Below are positions 32,667 through 43,172 of a stretch of 64,000 nt of DNA, piece after piece. The DNA is taken from contig CAMMTN010000002.1 of NCBI GenBank assembly GCA_946499885.1, forward strand, positions 21,085 through 85,084. Reading direction: 5' to 3'. This DNA is from an uncultured Clostridium sp. (GTDB lineage Bacteria; Bacillota; Clostridia; TANB77; CAG-508). The notes below the pieces were generated by a model. It was not told the DNA's origin. It did not search any database and was given only the letters and a program-made list of their open reading frames with translations. The first letter of the stretch is position 1. Every line of letters begins with the position of its first letter. Position numbers and translations under genes: made by a program.

Positions 32667-35600
32667 AAAAATTCTTTGATTTTTTCTATTACTTCTTCAT
32701 CTTTTAAGTTTCCAATTCTTAGTGTTATATATGGTTCAATGCCTGTCGAAAATTTAATGTCGTAATTATATTTTTTTATTAGTTTATCCACTATTTCTGG
32801 ATTATATTTATTTTTATCATAATAGAATACTAAATTTTGATTGTTTGTTAACATGTTTTTCTTTTCTGATACTTTTACAACTCCAGCTTTTCTACACAAT
32901 TCTTTAATTCTTGCTACTTCTATCAAATTTTCTAATTCTTTTGGCATTACACCGTATCTATCAATTATTTCGTCTATTACATTTTGTATATCTTCTTCTG
33001 TTCTGCAAATAGCAATATTTTGATATACTTCTATTTTTTGGCTACTGCTGTCTATATAGCTATCTGGTATATAGCTTGAAATGTTTATATCTATTTGTAT
33101 TTCTTGTTCTTCTTCTATTTCAATTCCTTGCATTTCTTTTACAACTTGGTCTAAAAGGTTGCAATATGTATCATAACCAACTTGTTCCATATGTCCATGT
33201 TGTATTTCTCCTAGTAAACTTCCGGCACCCCTTATTTCCAAGTCTCTCATTGCAATTTTAAACCCTGAACCAAACTCTGTAAATTCACGAATTGCTTTTA
33301 GTCTCTTGTCTGCCACTTCTGATAGCAATTTGTCTCTTTTGTATGTTACATAAGCATATGCTTGCCTATCACTTCTTCCAACTCTTCCTCTTATTTGGTA
33401 TAACTGTGCTAAACCTAATCTATCTGCATTTTCTACAATTATAGTATTTGCATTCGGTATATCTATTCCAGATTCTAAAATTGTTGTACAAACTAGTACA
33501 TTTATTTCACCATTTATAAATCTTTCCATTATATCTTCAATTTCTCTACCTGTCATTTTTCCATGTGCAAATTCCACCTTTGCCTCTGGCACTAATTCAG
33601 AAATATCAAGTGCTCTTTTAGATATATTTTCTACATTATTGTATAGATAATATACCTGTCCACCTCTTTCTAATTCCTTTGTTATTGCTTCTTTTACAAC
33701 TTCTACATCATATTCTAATACATAAGTTTGAACTGGTCTTCTATTTTGAGGTGGCTCATATATAACAGACATATCTCTTACCCCTAATATCGACATGTGA
33801 AGAGTTCTAGGTATTGGTGTTGCTGTCATTGTAAGCACATCTACACTTGTTTTTAGTTTCTTTATTTTTTCTTTATCTTTAACTCCAAAACGATGTTCTT
33901 CATCTATAATAAGAAGTCCTAAGTCTTTAAATTCTACATCTTGACTTAATAATCTATGTGTTCCTACAATTACATCAACCTCACCTAATTTTAGCTTTTT
34001 TATAACTTCTTCTTGTTCTTTCTTGCTTCTAAATCTGTTTAGTAGTTCTACATTTATTGCGAAGTTTTCCATTCTCTTTTTAAAACTCTCATATTGTTGA
34101 TTTGCAAGAACAGTTGTAGGTACTAAATATGCTACTTGCTTATGGTCCATTACTGCTTTAAAAGCTGCTCTTATGGCTACTTCTGTTTTACCATATCCAA
34201 CATCTCCACAAAGTAGTCTATCCATAGGTCTTGGCATTTCCATATCCTTTTTAACTTCCCCTATACATCTTAACTGATCTTCTGTTTCTTGGTATGGAAA
34301 TTCTCCTTCAAATTGCTTTTGCCATTCTGTATCTTTACTATATGCAAAGCCTTTCATTTTCTGCCTTTTTGCATATAATTCAATTAAATCTTTTGCAACT
34401 TCCCTTAAGTTCTTCTTTACTTTTGCCTTGGTATTACTCCATTCCTTACTTCCTAGCCTATTTAATCTAGGAACAGAATCTCCCCCACCAATATATTTTC
34501 TAACATTATCTAGGTTATTTGTAGGAACATAAAGCATATCATCATTTTGATATCTTATTTTAATATAATCTTTTGTAACACCATCTGCCTCTATTGTATT
34601 AACTCCAACAAATTGCCCTATTCCTTGTGTTCTATGAACAACAATATCTCCTTGTTTTAAATCTGCAAAAACAACCTTCTCACCTTGTTTAAAGGTTGTA
34701 TTAGTCTTTTTCTTCTTTATTTCTCCTTCAAAAGCATCTGCCATGCTTATAACTACTAAATTCAAATCATAACATTCAAATCCAGAAGAAAGACCACCTG
34801 GTGCGATTGGCACAGGCCTTTTCGCGCCACTTTTTTTGTTTTCTACTATTTCATTTGATGTACTTATTCCATTTTCCAATAGTAATTTATCTATTTTTGA
34901 TATATTTTCTGTACTTCCTGCAAGAATTATAACTTCTTTTTTATTCTGAATCCATTTATTAATGTCATTTATTATTAAATCTGTTTCACTTTTATAAAAA
35001 TTAACTGGTCTATAATTAAATTCAAATTTATTAGCAGTATTAGTATTATTTTCATCTATATATATAACTTGTTTTATTTCATATAGATTATTCCAATTTT
35101 CTTTACTAAATTCACTTATTTTGCTAATTGCTTCTGGCACAAATCTTTCTTTTTCGGTTAGTGATTTTATTAAATTATTATTTTCGATAACAATGTTTTC
35201 TATTCTTTGATTTATTTTTAAATTCTCATCTATAAATATTGCACAATTTTCTGAAAGATAATCCGAAAAATTAGCCTTTTTATCATAAAATTCATCAAAA
35301 TATTTATCAATTTTACTTATATATTCTCCATTTTGAATTGCTTCTATATCTGTTTCTATATTTTGCTTTAGCTTTTCACTTAAATTATTTATATTGTAAC
35401 CTAAATATTTTTTTCTTATTTTAGTAATAATATCTAAAGCAATTTTCGAATATTCAGGCAATATATTATCTTCTGCCACATAGCTTAAAATATATTCATG
35501 AGCTGGAAATATTGTAATTTTGTCTGTCATTTCAGTTGTTCTTTGCGAACTTATATTAAAATATCTAATAGAATCTACTTCATCGCCCCAAAATTCTATT

Positions 35601-36199
35601 CTGATACCTATTTTTTCGGTTAATCCTATATCACAAATTTCACCTCTTATGCTAAATTGTCCTCTATTTTCTACTAAATCATTTCTTTCATAACCTAATA
35701 ATAGCAGTAGTTTTTTCAAACAATTTAAATCTTTTTTTCCATTGTAGTTAGTAGCTTTAAATACACTTCCTACATTAAAGCTCAACACATTTTTGTATAA
35801 TGTCTCTTTTGGCACAACTTGTTGCATTACTGCTTCAATTGTTGTAACAACTATTTTTACTTCTCCACTATGTATTTTATTCAAAACATTAATTCTTGCA
35901 TAAGGCAAATCTTTACTTTCTGCAATATAGTCATATGATGCAATCTCTTTTTTTCCAAAATATTCTATTTTATCTGTGAAAAATCTTAAATCCTTAACCA
36001 TTTGTTTAGCTTGCATTTCATTATATGTTATTATGCAAATCGGTCTTTTAAATTTTTCTGCAACTGATGAAATAATATAAGATTTTCCTACGAAGGCTAA
36101 CCCCGATATATTTATCGGGGTTTGTTTTAACTCTATTTGTTCTACAAGTTCTTTAAACTTATCTAATTTTTCAAGCTTTTGTATAAGTAAGTTTTTCAT
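32657..36199 (-). CDS. mfd: Transcription-repair coupling factor
   Basis: Start ATG 36199 ([12 protein letters not shown]) after AAGGAATGATAAT. A longer frame to 36283 lacks a site. About 1180 residues: UvrB-like N-terminal domains, RNA-polymerase-interacting domain ([23 protein letters not shown]), then the RecG-like translocase ([47 protein letters not shown]) and the TRCF C-terminal domain. It removes stalled RNA polymerase and recruits UvrAB. Near residue 460 a palindromic repeat is inserted in frame ([14 protein letters not shown]). Confidence 0.95.
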   Translation of the reverse strand: MKNLLIQKLEKLDKFKELVEQIELKQTPINISGLAFVGKSYIISSVAEKFKRPICIITYNEMQAKQMVKDLRFFTDKIEYFGKKEIASYDYIAESKDLPYARINVLNKIHSGEVKIVVTTIEAVMQQVVPKETLYKNVLSFNVGSVFKATNYNGKKDLNCLKKLLLLLGYERNDLVENRGQFSIRGEICDIGLTEKIGIRIEFWGDEVDSIRYFNISSQRTTEMTDKITIFPAHEYILSYVAEDNILPEYSKIALDIITKIRKKYLGYNINNLSEKLKQNIETDIEAIQNGEYISKIDKYFDEFYDKKANFSDYLSENCAIFIDENLKINQRIENIVIENNNLIKSLTEKERFVPEAISKISEFSKENWNNLYEIKQVIYIDENNTNTANKFEFNYRPVNFYKSETDLIINDINKWIQNKKEVIILAGSTENISKIDKLLLENGISTSNEIVENKKSGAKRPVPIAPGGLSSGFECYDLNLVVISMADAFEGEIKKKKTNTTFKQGEKVVFADLKQGDIVVHRTQGIGQFVGVNTIEADGVTKDYIKIRYQNDDMLYVPTNNLDNVRKYIGGGDSVPRLNRLGSKEWSNTKAKVKKNLREVAKDLIELYAKRQKMKGFAYSKDTEWQKQFEGEFPYQETEDQLRCIGEVKKDMEMPRPMDRLLCGDVGYGKTEVAIRAAFKAVMDHKQVAYLVPTTVLANQQYESFKKRMENFAINVELLNRFRSKKEQEEVIKKLKLGEVDVIVGTHRLLSQDVEFKDLGLLIIDEEHRFGVKDKEKIKKLKTSVDVLTMTATPIPRTLHMSILGVRDMSVIYEPPQNRRPVQTYVLEYDVEVVKEAITKELERGGQVYYLYNNVENISKRALDISELVPEAKVEFAHGKMTGREIEDIMERFINGEINVLVCTTILESGIDIPNANTIIVENADRLGLAQLYQIRGRVGRSDRQAYAYVTYKRDKLLSEVADKRLKAIREFTEFGSGFKIAMRDLEIRGAGSLLGEIQHGHMEQVGYDTYCNLLDQVVKEMQGIEIEEEQEIQIDINISSYIPDSYIDSSSQKIEVYQNIAICRTEEDIQNVIDEIIDRYGVMPKELENLIEVARIKELCRKAGVVKVSEKKNMLTNNQNLVFYYDKNKYNPEIVDKLIKKYNYDIKFSTGIEPYITLRIGNLKDEEVIEKIKEFLSQ
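34799..34830. repeat. TGTCGCGA-type repeat inserted in frame in mfd
   Basis: On the minus strand it shares CGCGAAAAGGCCTGT exactly with the unit at 20651-20681 and keeps the palindromic layout in degraded form. It encodes [10 protein letters not shown] between mfd domains without breaking the frame. Confidence 0.7.
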
Positions 36200-36311
36200 A
36201 TTATCATTCCTTTTCTTATTGTATAGATTTTCTATATAATAAGTTTTCTTAGACTTAATAATTATTGTAAAATTAAAAGCCATTTTTCTTATACATTCTT
36301 GTTATTATATA

Positions 36312-36788
36312 TTACTTTGTTATTGAAACAATTTTATATTTAATAATACCTGCAGGTGCTTGTGCTTCTACTATTTGACCCTTTTTAGCTCCCATAAGTG
36401 CAGAACCAATAGGTGACTCATTTGAAATTTTGTTTTGAGTCAAGTCAACTTCAGTTGAACCTACTATTGTGTATGATTCTTCTTCGTTGAATTCCATATC
36501 TAAAACTTTAACAGTATTTCCTACTTGTACAGTTTTAGTATCTATTTCAGATTCATCTATAATTTTAGCATACCTAATTTTATTCTCTAATTCAGCTATT
36601 TTAGCTTCATTTGCGGCCTGAGCATTCTTTGCTTCATCATATTCTGAATTTTCTGATAAATCACCAAATCCTAAAGCTATTTTTATTCTTTCTGCTATTT
36701 CAGCTCTTTTTTCAGTTACTAAATATTCTAATTCTTTTTCTAAATTATCATACCCTTCTTGAGTTAATAGAACTTCTTTTTCTTCCAT
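36312..36788 (-). CDS. greA: Transcription elongation factor GreA
   Basis: A 158-residue protein with the N-terminal coiled coil ([18 protein letters not shown] then [16 protein letters not shown]) holding the acidic tip and a C-terminal FKBP-like domain ([26 protein letters not shown]). It stimulates RNA cleavage in backtracked RNA polymerase. GAGGGAGACAAA precedes ATG. The mfd start is downstream by 113 bases. Confidence 0.96.
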   Translation of the reverse strand: MEEKEVLLTQEGYDNLEKELEYLVTEKRAEIAERIKIALGFGDLSENSEYDEAKNAQAANEAKIAELENKIRYAKIIDESEIDTKTVQVGNTVKVLDMEFNEEESYTIVGSTEVDLTQNKISNESPIGSALMGAKKGQIVEAQAPAGIIKYKIVSITK

Positions 36789-36976
36789 TTTGTCTCCCTC
36801 CTTTTTATTGTCTAAAAAATCAATAATCTTTGACTATTCAAGGTTACTTTCCTTAGGCTGTGCGTATTTGCAAACCAAAGCGTTACAAAAAGCAAAGCCA
36901 CTTTTCTTACAAAATAAAATCGTTGTTTAATAGACAAAAATGCATTATATAATGCATCCCCTAAACAACATATTAT
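36789..36976 (-). promoter_or_regulatory. Long greA leader
   Basis: From the promoter at 36977 to greA lies about 180 bases of leader. It contains the palindrome GATGCATTATATAATGCAT followed by TTTTTG and a moderately G/C-rich stretch (CTTTGG, CGCACAGCCTAAGG). I see no known riboswitch, but it is more structured than surrounding spacers. Confidence 0.4.
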
Positions 36977-37005
36977 ATATTAAACTATTTTATGCATCTT
37001 GTCAA
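36977..37005 (-). promoter_or_regulatory. Promoter of greA
   Basis: On the minus strand TTGACA (37000-37005), a 17-bp spacer, and TAATAT (36977-36982). Confidence 0.65.
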
Positions 37006-37145
37006 GATATATTCTTGTATTTAATGAATAACTTGTATTTTTTAGTTACAATTCACAGCCAGATTTAAAATTATTTTAATTGCATATAGTAAGATTTTGA
37101 CATTCGTTTTATAAACATTATATTACTTAGATTACAGATTATGAT

Positions 37146-38598
37146 TTACACTACTAATGCAATACGAAATGAAGTACTGCTAGAAGCAATACCGACTATA
37201 GTGGTAATAGTAAAACACACCTACGGAAGAAATATAATTGCCATAATAACCTCCACGTAAAAAGAAAGGATGATCCAAATATACAAAGCCCGCTCCATCT
37301 GAATTCCATCCACTTGTTTCGTATATTGCATCTCCATATTTATATTCACTACTTACACTTGTCCCTGTATATACTGTTCCATATTCATTACTTCCATTTG
37401 TAGTTCCTATTGAACTTTGTTCTTGATATCCTGCTGCTACATATTCATATGCATTTCCTGATAGGTCATATATTCCATATACATTTCCAGTTGAACTTTG
37501 TGGTGTATTTGTTACATATGCTTTTTCTGCTCCTCCTCCTGTATAATATGTAGTTCCATTATTATTTATTGTTACTTCTGTTCCATTTCTTCCATATTTA
37601 CTTTCTGTAAGATAAGCAACTGCTCCCCATTCACTATTTTTTAGCATATGGCTTTTTAAGTCTGTATTATATGCTAACGCATTTGTATACATATTACCTA
37701 TTGATTCACTTCTATAACTTGTTACTCCTGGCTGTACTTTTAATGTTGTTGCACTTCCTTGTGTTGCTCCTTCTGAATCACTTCTTGCTGTTTCATATTT
37801 TCCTATCCATATTCCTGCTATTTGGCTATTCCATCCACCATTGTCTACATCATCTGTAAATGCTGGATGGATTATATAGTCACTTGCTGTTGGATTTTCA
37901 CTTGCGTATTTGCATATTGTTCCGTCTGCTCCTTCTTTTCCTGTTCCTTTTATGAATATTATATTAATTGTTCCATAAATTGTTGGAGTCTCACTTATTG
38001 TTGTTTTATTTTCATCTGTGTAATATGTTATTTTATATGCATATCTCGGTATCCACACAAAATAACTTTCCATTGTCTCATCTCCTACTTGTGTTGTTAC
38101 TCTTGCATTTGCCCATTGACTTTTATTTTCATTTCCATTTACTGAAGTATCTATATAACTGTATGATGAATTTGTTTTATCTACTAACCATGTACCTGTA
38201 TTATCATCAAATTTTACTAATTCCATATTTGTACTTATTTTTGGTGTATTTACTCCCTTTTCTTCGCTGAATGTCCCATCCGTTGATAATATAGTTATAT
38301 CTGGTGGATTTGGTATTTTGCTATCTTCTTTCATTGCATTTGAATATTCTGTAAGCATACTATTTAAGTCTTCTTCCTCAGTTATTATTTCTTTCTCTTG
38401 CCTGTTTTTTTCTTTTTCTGCTTTTTCTATTAGCCCATTTTCGCCCAATACAGTATTTATTGTTACTGTTGCCAATATAATTATAATTACTATCGTTACA
38501 ACAAGAGAAACCAAAGTAACACCTTTTTCCTTGCTAAATTTTTTCAATTTTTTGTTATTTGTTTCTTTCATTTTATTTAATATCCTTTCTTTATTCAT
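37146..38598 (-). CDS. Prepilin-like surface protein with SUMF domain, CGG +1 shift
   Basis: About 483 residues. Residues 25-55 are a type IV prepilin-like segment (KGVTLVSLVVTIVIIIILATV). Residues 170-483 resemble a formylglycine-generating-enzyme/SUMF fold (SYFVWIPRYAYKITY, GIYDLSGNAYEYVAAGY, FFLRGGYYGN). The naive frame ends HYSRYCF at TAG 37180. The Arg is CGG (37192-37194). Skipping the C gives HYSGIASSSTSFRIALVV and TAA 37146, the F-R-x-x-L ending typical of this fold. It probably acts as a surface-displayed ligand- or substrate-binding protein. Enzymatic activity is not shown. Confidence 0.75.
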
Positions 38599-38830
38599 CT
38601 GTATTTTTCACTTAAATTTTTAACTTTATTTAATTATTTTATTTTTCTTTAATTTTTATACATGTAATAAAACTATGATATATTTGCTTATTTTAAGTTG
38701 TTTTTTATGATATTATTTGTATTTAATTATACATTTAATAAATTTATTTGTAAACATCTTTTTTACCATTTTATATGATATAATTTAGGATACTAATTTA
38801 CATATTTATAATTATTGTTCATAAAAAATC

Positions 38831-39748
38831 TTACCTAAATATTCCTGACTTATTTATAACTCTGCTACTATACAAGAATAAAACATCTGCATTTTCATAT
38901 TCTTTAAAATCAACATATTCATCTAAAATCATATAATTTACATATCGAATATCTATTAAAACAATTTCTTTATAATCTTCTACTAATAATGGTGCTATAC
39001 TGCTTCCAAATGAATCTCTAAACAATATTAGTTTTCTATCTGTTTTTGCACTTTCATTAGTTATAGTTATTATTGATGACGCTCCTGATAAAAATAAGTC
39101 ATACTTATTTTTAGTTTCATTTACTTTTTTTAAATTATATACTTTTTCTTCTTGCTCTGTTTCTGCATTATACACTTTGCAATTTTGTAGTATGTTATTA
39201 TTTAAATATTTTAATTCATCTGGATCTATATTGCCATCTTTTATTTCTTTATAGTAAGTTCCATAAAACTCTCCCAAGCTTTCTACTTCATAATCTGTTT
39301 TAGCAACTAAATTCATTTCTTTTGCTATTTTTTCTATTGTATTTTGCAAATCTTCTTGTTTCCAATGCATATCAGTTCTATAAAAATCATTTAATGAAAG
39401 TGTATCTGATATATTAAAATAGTTTACTTTCTCATTAAGATTTGATTTTACTTTACTTTCTAATTCACTAAATTTCGTACTTATGCTATCTTTTAAATAA
39501 TACTCTTTATCAGGTATAATTGAAAAATATATATTCATATTATTAAGACATTTTTCAATTATTTTATTTATTTTTTCTATGTTATTTTTTAATGCAGTTT
39601 CATTTATATCACCTATTTTTTCGTATATAGCTCCACTTTCTACATAATAGTTATCTTCTTTTTGAGTTTTTTTCTTTATCAAAACTGCACAAATTATTGA
39701 TACTATGGCAAGTAGAATTATTACAATTATCACTATTTTCTTCTTCAT
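38831..39748 (-). CDS. DHHW-family (SGNH-like) membrane-anchored protein
   Basis: A 305-residue protein with an N-terminal membrane anchor (KKKIVIIVIILLAIVSIICAV), the TDMHWKQEDL motif and the Ser-containing LFRDSFGSSIAPLL. These are the signature blocks of the DHHW/AlgX-like SGNH family found near O-acetyltransferases of cell-surface polysaccharides. The usual MBOAT partner is not adjacent. It probably acts outside the membrane on cell-wall polymer acetylation. Confidence 0.75.
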   Translation of the reverse strand: MKKKIVIIVIILLAIVSIICAVLIKKKTQKEDNYYVESGAIYEKIGDINETALKNNIEKINKIIEKCLNNMNIYFSIIPDKEYYLKDSISTKFSELESKVKSNLNEKVNYFNISDTLSLNDFYRTDMHWKQEDLQNTIEKIAKEMNLVAKTDYEVESLGEFYGTYYKEIKDGNIDPDELKYLNNNILQNCKVYNAETEQEEKVYNLKKVNETKNKYDLFLSGASSIITITNESAKTDRKLILFRDSFGSSIAPLLVEDYKEIVLIDIRYVNYMILDEYVDFKEYENADVLFLYSSRVINKSGIFR

Positions 39749-39781
39749 GCTACCCTCCTATAATTTTTCATTATACAAATT

Positions 39782-39961
39782 AGGAAGCTAGATATATGTA
39801 TATTCTGAGAAATTTTGCAGTTTGCATAGCGTTCAAACGAGCGTTTTATGCGAGTGCGATTGAAAAATCCTTCTTTCTATGCAAATAAAAGTATTTTATT
39901 TGCATGATTAGAGGCTTCAACAACAAAAAATTCGATAAAATATACATATATCTAGCTTCCT
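39782..39961. mobile_element. MITE-like element with 23-bp perfect terminal inverted repeats
   Basis: AGGAAGCTAGATATATGTAT and its extension (39782-39804) recurs exactly inverted at 39939-39961. The 180-bp interior has no ORF but contains internal palindromes (GCATAGCGTTC, ATGCAAATAAAAGTATTTTATTTGCAT). No clear target duplication is visible. Partial relatives occur at 16109-16206 and near 57690. Confidence 0.65.
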
Positions 39962-40022
39962 TTATTTTAAATTTATATACTATTAAATAGTAACAAAACT
40001 TTAAGGCTTTTATCTACTTAAT

Positions 40023-40628
40023 TTAATATACTTCTCCTTCTAGCTCTTGTGAAAAATCTATATTGCTTTCTTTCACATATTCTTCATTATTTGTACCTAA
40101 TACTTCTTTTAATTTATTATATACTGGTGTTGCCCATTCATCACTTGACATTACTAATACAGCTAAATTATCAACGCTTGTAGCATATAGTTTTTCTGCT
40201 TCAACACAAATCCATTTTCTTGTATCTATATTTTCAGACATTTCTTTTGCTACTTCATCTGCATTTTCACCATCTTTTACTTTTACTAAAACAAATGAAT
40301 ATGCTTGAGAACCAATCATTGGCTCTGATGCAACTGCTGAATCTATCTTTTCATTAGAGCTAAGTCCTGTAAAAGATTTTAATACATCTGCATTATTTAC
40401 ATCAACTATTTGAGTATTTAATGTAGGTGGTAAATTATTTGTTTGTCCTTCATATACTGTATTTATTAAATTTTGCATATCTTCTGTACTTGTAATTTGC
40501 ACATTGCTTTTTGGTTTATTTTCTTTAGTTGCAAATACTATTCCTGTTACTATTAGTGCTATTGCAATGATTGCAATAATAACAAGCAATATTATTTTTC
40601 CTTTTTCAGTATTTTTTTGTTCTCCCAT
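40023..40628 (-). CDS. Membrane-anchored protein of unknown function (DUF4358-like layout)
   Basis: Start ATG 40628 (MGEQKNTEKGKI) after AGGAGG. About 201 residues with a membrane helix at residues 12-32 and an extracellular domain containing FVLVKVKDGENADEVAKEM and RKWICVEAEKLYATSVDNLAVLVMS, a pattern seen in clostridial DUF4358 proteins. It is 95 bases downstream of the DUF3048 gene on the same strand. Function unknown. Confidence 0.55.
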   Translation of the reverse strand: MGEQKNTEKGKIILLVIIAIIAIALIVTGIVFATKENKPKSNVQITSTEDMQNLINTVYEGQTNNLPPTLNTQIVDVNNADVLKSFTGLSSNEKIDSAVASEPMIGSQAYSFVLVKVKDGENADEVAKEMSENIDTRKWICVEAEKLYATSVDNLAVLVMSSDEWATPVYNKLKEVLGTNNEEYVKESNIDFSQELEGEVY

Positions 40629-40723
40629 TTTCTTTTTCCTCCTATTTTTTATAATAATATTTAATAAAATATGTGTCCCTTTGTTCATTTTCTTGAACGA
40701 TAACTTCGTTCCATCGTTTAAAA

Positions 40724-41785
40724 CTATTCTTCAAATGTTATTTTTGAATCTATAGGACATATTTGTATAAATGTTTTTCCATCATTTACATTTATTTCAT
40801 TTCCTTCTAGGTCTTTATACACAGTCTGCCCACTTCTTGAAGTTTTATTACAAGTAATTTCTATAACTTTTCCATTTGTTATATAATAGCCTTCTAACTC
40901 TTTTACATTGTCTAGTGTTTGTCTGCCTTTTCCTGAACCATCATCTAAAGTCCAATTTTCTGCTTTTTCTATTATTATATTTTTTGTTGTTACAGTTTTT
41001 TCAGTATCCCAATCTACTTGTTTTTCTCCTCTTGAATAACGAATATATTCTTTTTTATCTTCATCGTATTCATATTTAACAGTATTTGCATATGAATATG
41101 GAATTGTTACTGTATTTGCTGTTTCTCCATCTTCTAAATTTACTTCATCCACAACATAATTTAGCACTGTATCTTGATCAGTAGTTGTCCTGTATTCTTC
41201 TCTTTCTGCAATACTAAGTATATTTTTAGTGCTTGTTACTGCATTATGTGGTGCATATTTGTCAGATACTCTCCAAAAAGATGTTGAACTTTCATATATT
41301 CCATTTATATTATCCACACTATATTTACTTATGTCTGATTTTGCTTGTGGACTCCAACCATAATGTACATAAATTGCATCATTTTCTAAAGCATAATCTA
41401 AGAAATAATGTCTTGAACTTCTTATTGGACCTATTTTTTCTAAGTCTTTATCTTGAAGTATTAACATTAATCTTGTTTCTCCACCTTCAACAATTATTTC
41501 ATATACAATATCTGCTTCTAATACACCTGCTTGTGGCATTGCATCTATATGATTATCTATCATAACTGCAATTGGTCTAGAATCACTTGCCAAAGTTTTT
41601 GGCTTTTTTACTATTTCTTCTTTTTCTTCATTTATATTAGTTTCATTTGCATTTACAACTAACAAATCGTTTTGTTTATTATTAGCAATTTTCATTATAA
41701 ATAAACCTGCTGCAATAAATATAAGTATAACTAAAACAACAACAAAAGCTTTAGTTCCTTCGTTTTTCAAGCTTTTTTCTTTCAT
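40724..41785 (-). CDS. DUF3048 (YerB-like) surface protein
   Basis: Start ATG 41785 (MKEKSLKNEGTKAF) after AAGGAG. About 353 residues: membrane anchor at residues 12-32, then the DUF3048 N-domain (RPIAVMIDNHIDAMPQAGVLEADIVYE, GGETRLMLILQDKD, IGPIRSSRHYFLDYA) and C-domain (TIIEKAENW-like strand, GRQTLDNVKELEGYYITNGKVI). YerB-type proteins are extracytoplasmic, and their biochemical role is not settled. It overlaps the frame of the YbeY fusion gene only through a long shadow start. Confidence 0.85.
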   Translation of the reverse strand: MKEKSLKNEGTKAFVVVLVILIFIAAGLFIMKIANNKQNDLLVVNANETNINEEKEEIVKKPKTLASDSRPIAVMIDNHIDAMPQAGVLEADIVYEIIVEGGETRLMLILQDKDLEKIGPIRSSRHYFLDYALENDAIYVHYGWSPQAKSDISKYSVDNINGIYESSTSFWRVSDKYAPHNAVTSTKNILSIAEREEYRTTTDQDTVLNYVVDEVNLEDGETANTVTIPYSYANTVKYEYDEDKKEYIRYSRGEKQVDWDTEKTVTTKNIIIEKAENWTLDDGSGKGRQTLDNVKELEGYYITNGKVIEITCNKTSRSGQTVYKDLEGNEINVNDGKTFIQICPIDSKITFEE

Positions 41786-41822
41786 TCTTTTACACTCCTT
41801 ATAATAAAGAACTTTTATGTTT

Positions 41823-43124
41823 TTATATTTGCATAACACCTAATGCTATTCCATAAATTATAAGTACTAACATTATTCCAATACATGCACTAAAAATTAT
41901 TTCTGATAATTTATGTGCTTTTGCATCTATTCTACTTGCAGCAACTAAAATTGAAAGTACAAGCGATAATGTTAAAATTACAATGTTTATAGCTTCATTA
42001 TTTGTCATATTATCTACCATAAGCCAAATAATCGTGTTTGCTGCAAATGCAAAAGTTGTAAAACCACTTGGAATAAATTTATGATTCAATGTTTTATATT
42101 TATTAGTTCTTGCTATAGCAATTAATGCTAAAGCTGCAATTATTACTATTACTATTGTTGAAAATGCTAAATGAATTGGAGATTCTGCAATGTTTTTTAT
42201 AAAATTTAGTCCTATATTACTAAGTTTATCAAAAAATAGAAAGTACCCTACAATTAGTGCATTTATTGCTGTTATAACTACTCCTCCAGCTGCCACATCT
42301 TTTGCAATTTTTGCTTTAGGATGATATACATCAACATATAAATCTACAACAGTTTCTATTGCAGTATTACACATCTCCGCAAATAAAATTAATATTATTG
42401 TAAATAAAAAGCATAAAAATTCTGCTCTATCTAAATTGAAAAACAAGCTAATAATTACTACAAAAACTGCAATTACTAATTGTATCTTTATGTTTCTTTG
42501 TGTTGTTGTTGCATATATTATTCCATTTGTAGCATTTTTCCAAGCATCTAAACTACTGCTATTGGTTATTTTATTTTTATTTTTTTTTTCTTTATTCTTT
42601 ATTTCTTCTTTTGCCTTGGTAGTGCTTGTCTCTCTTTTAATACCCAATTTATCTAGTATAGCTTCTTCCTTTGGTCTCATTATTTTTTTGTCTTCTTCTT
42701 CAATATGATCATACCCCATTAAGTGATAAAAGCCATGAACTACCATATACGCAAGTTCTCTTTCAAAGCTATGCCCGTATTCTTCCGCCTGCTCATATAC
42801 TTTAGGTATAGAAATAACAACATCTCCTAAAATATCTCCTTGCATATTAATATTTGTATTTTTTGAGTTTTCTTCTATAAATTTCTCCAACTCTTCTTTT
42901 TCAAACATAGGAAAAGAAAGTACATCTGTTGGTTTATCAATATTTCTATATTGCTTATTTATTTTTTCTATTTCTTCTGGATTTGTTAAAGTAATGCTTA
43001 TATAAATATTTGTTTTATCTAATCCTTCCTGCTTAAAACATTCTTCTATAACCTCTTTAATTGTACTTTCATATTTTGAATTTTGTTCTATATTTTTATA
43101 TATGATTTCGCACTTTTCTTTCAT
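41823..43124 (-). CDS. YbeY-DgkA-PAP2 fusion protein
   Basis: 433 residues in three modules. Residues 1-155 are YbeY (endoribonuclease of rRNA maturation) with the zinc motif HGFYHLMGYDH. A basic Lys-rich linker precedes residues 185-290, prokaryotic diacylglycerol/undecaprenol kinase (LDAWKNATNGI, EMCNTAIETVVDLYVDVYHPKAKIAKDVAAGGV). Residues 300-433 are a PAP2-like membrane domain (PSGFTTFAFAA, AASRIDAKAHKLSEII) in which the usual PSGH His is Phe. ybeY and dgkA are normally adjacent separate genes, and here they are one ORF. The last module may be inactive. Confidence 0.85.
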   Translation of the reverse strand: MKEKCEIIYKNIEQNSKYESTIKEVIEECFKQEGLDKTNIYISITLTNPEEIEKINKQYRNIDKPTDVLSFPMFEKEELEKFIEENSKNTNINMQGDILGDVVISIPKVYEQAEEYGHSFERELAYMVVHGFYHLMGYDHIEEEDKKIMRPKEEAILDKLGIKRETSTTKAKEEIKNKEKKNKNKITNSSSLDAWKNATNGIIYATTTQRNIKIQLVIAVFVVIISLFFNLDRAEFLCFLFTIILILFAEMCNTAIETVVDLYVDVYHPKAKIAKDVAAGGVVITAINALIVGYFLFFDKLSNIGLNFIKNIAESPIHLAFSTIVIVIIAALALIAIARTNKYKTLNHKFIPSGFTTFAFAANTIIWLMVDNMTNNEAINIVILTLSLVLSILVAASRIDAKAHKLSEIIFSACIGIMLVLIIYGIALGVMQI

Positions 43125-43172
43125 ACCCTATCCCTTTTTATTGTTTTTTACTTCATAAAGTATTATTTATCT

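Noticed and set aside
36101-36120. CCCCGATA-TATT-TATCGGGG palindrome in mfd as a regulatory hairpin
   Set aside because: It lies in normal, conserved-looking coding sequence near the mfd N-terminus with no sign of an inserted element, so it was not called.
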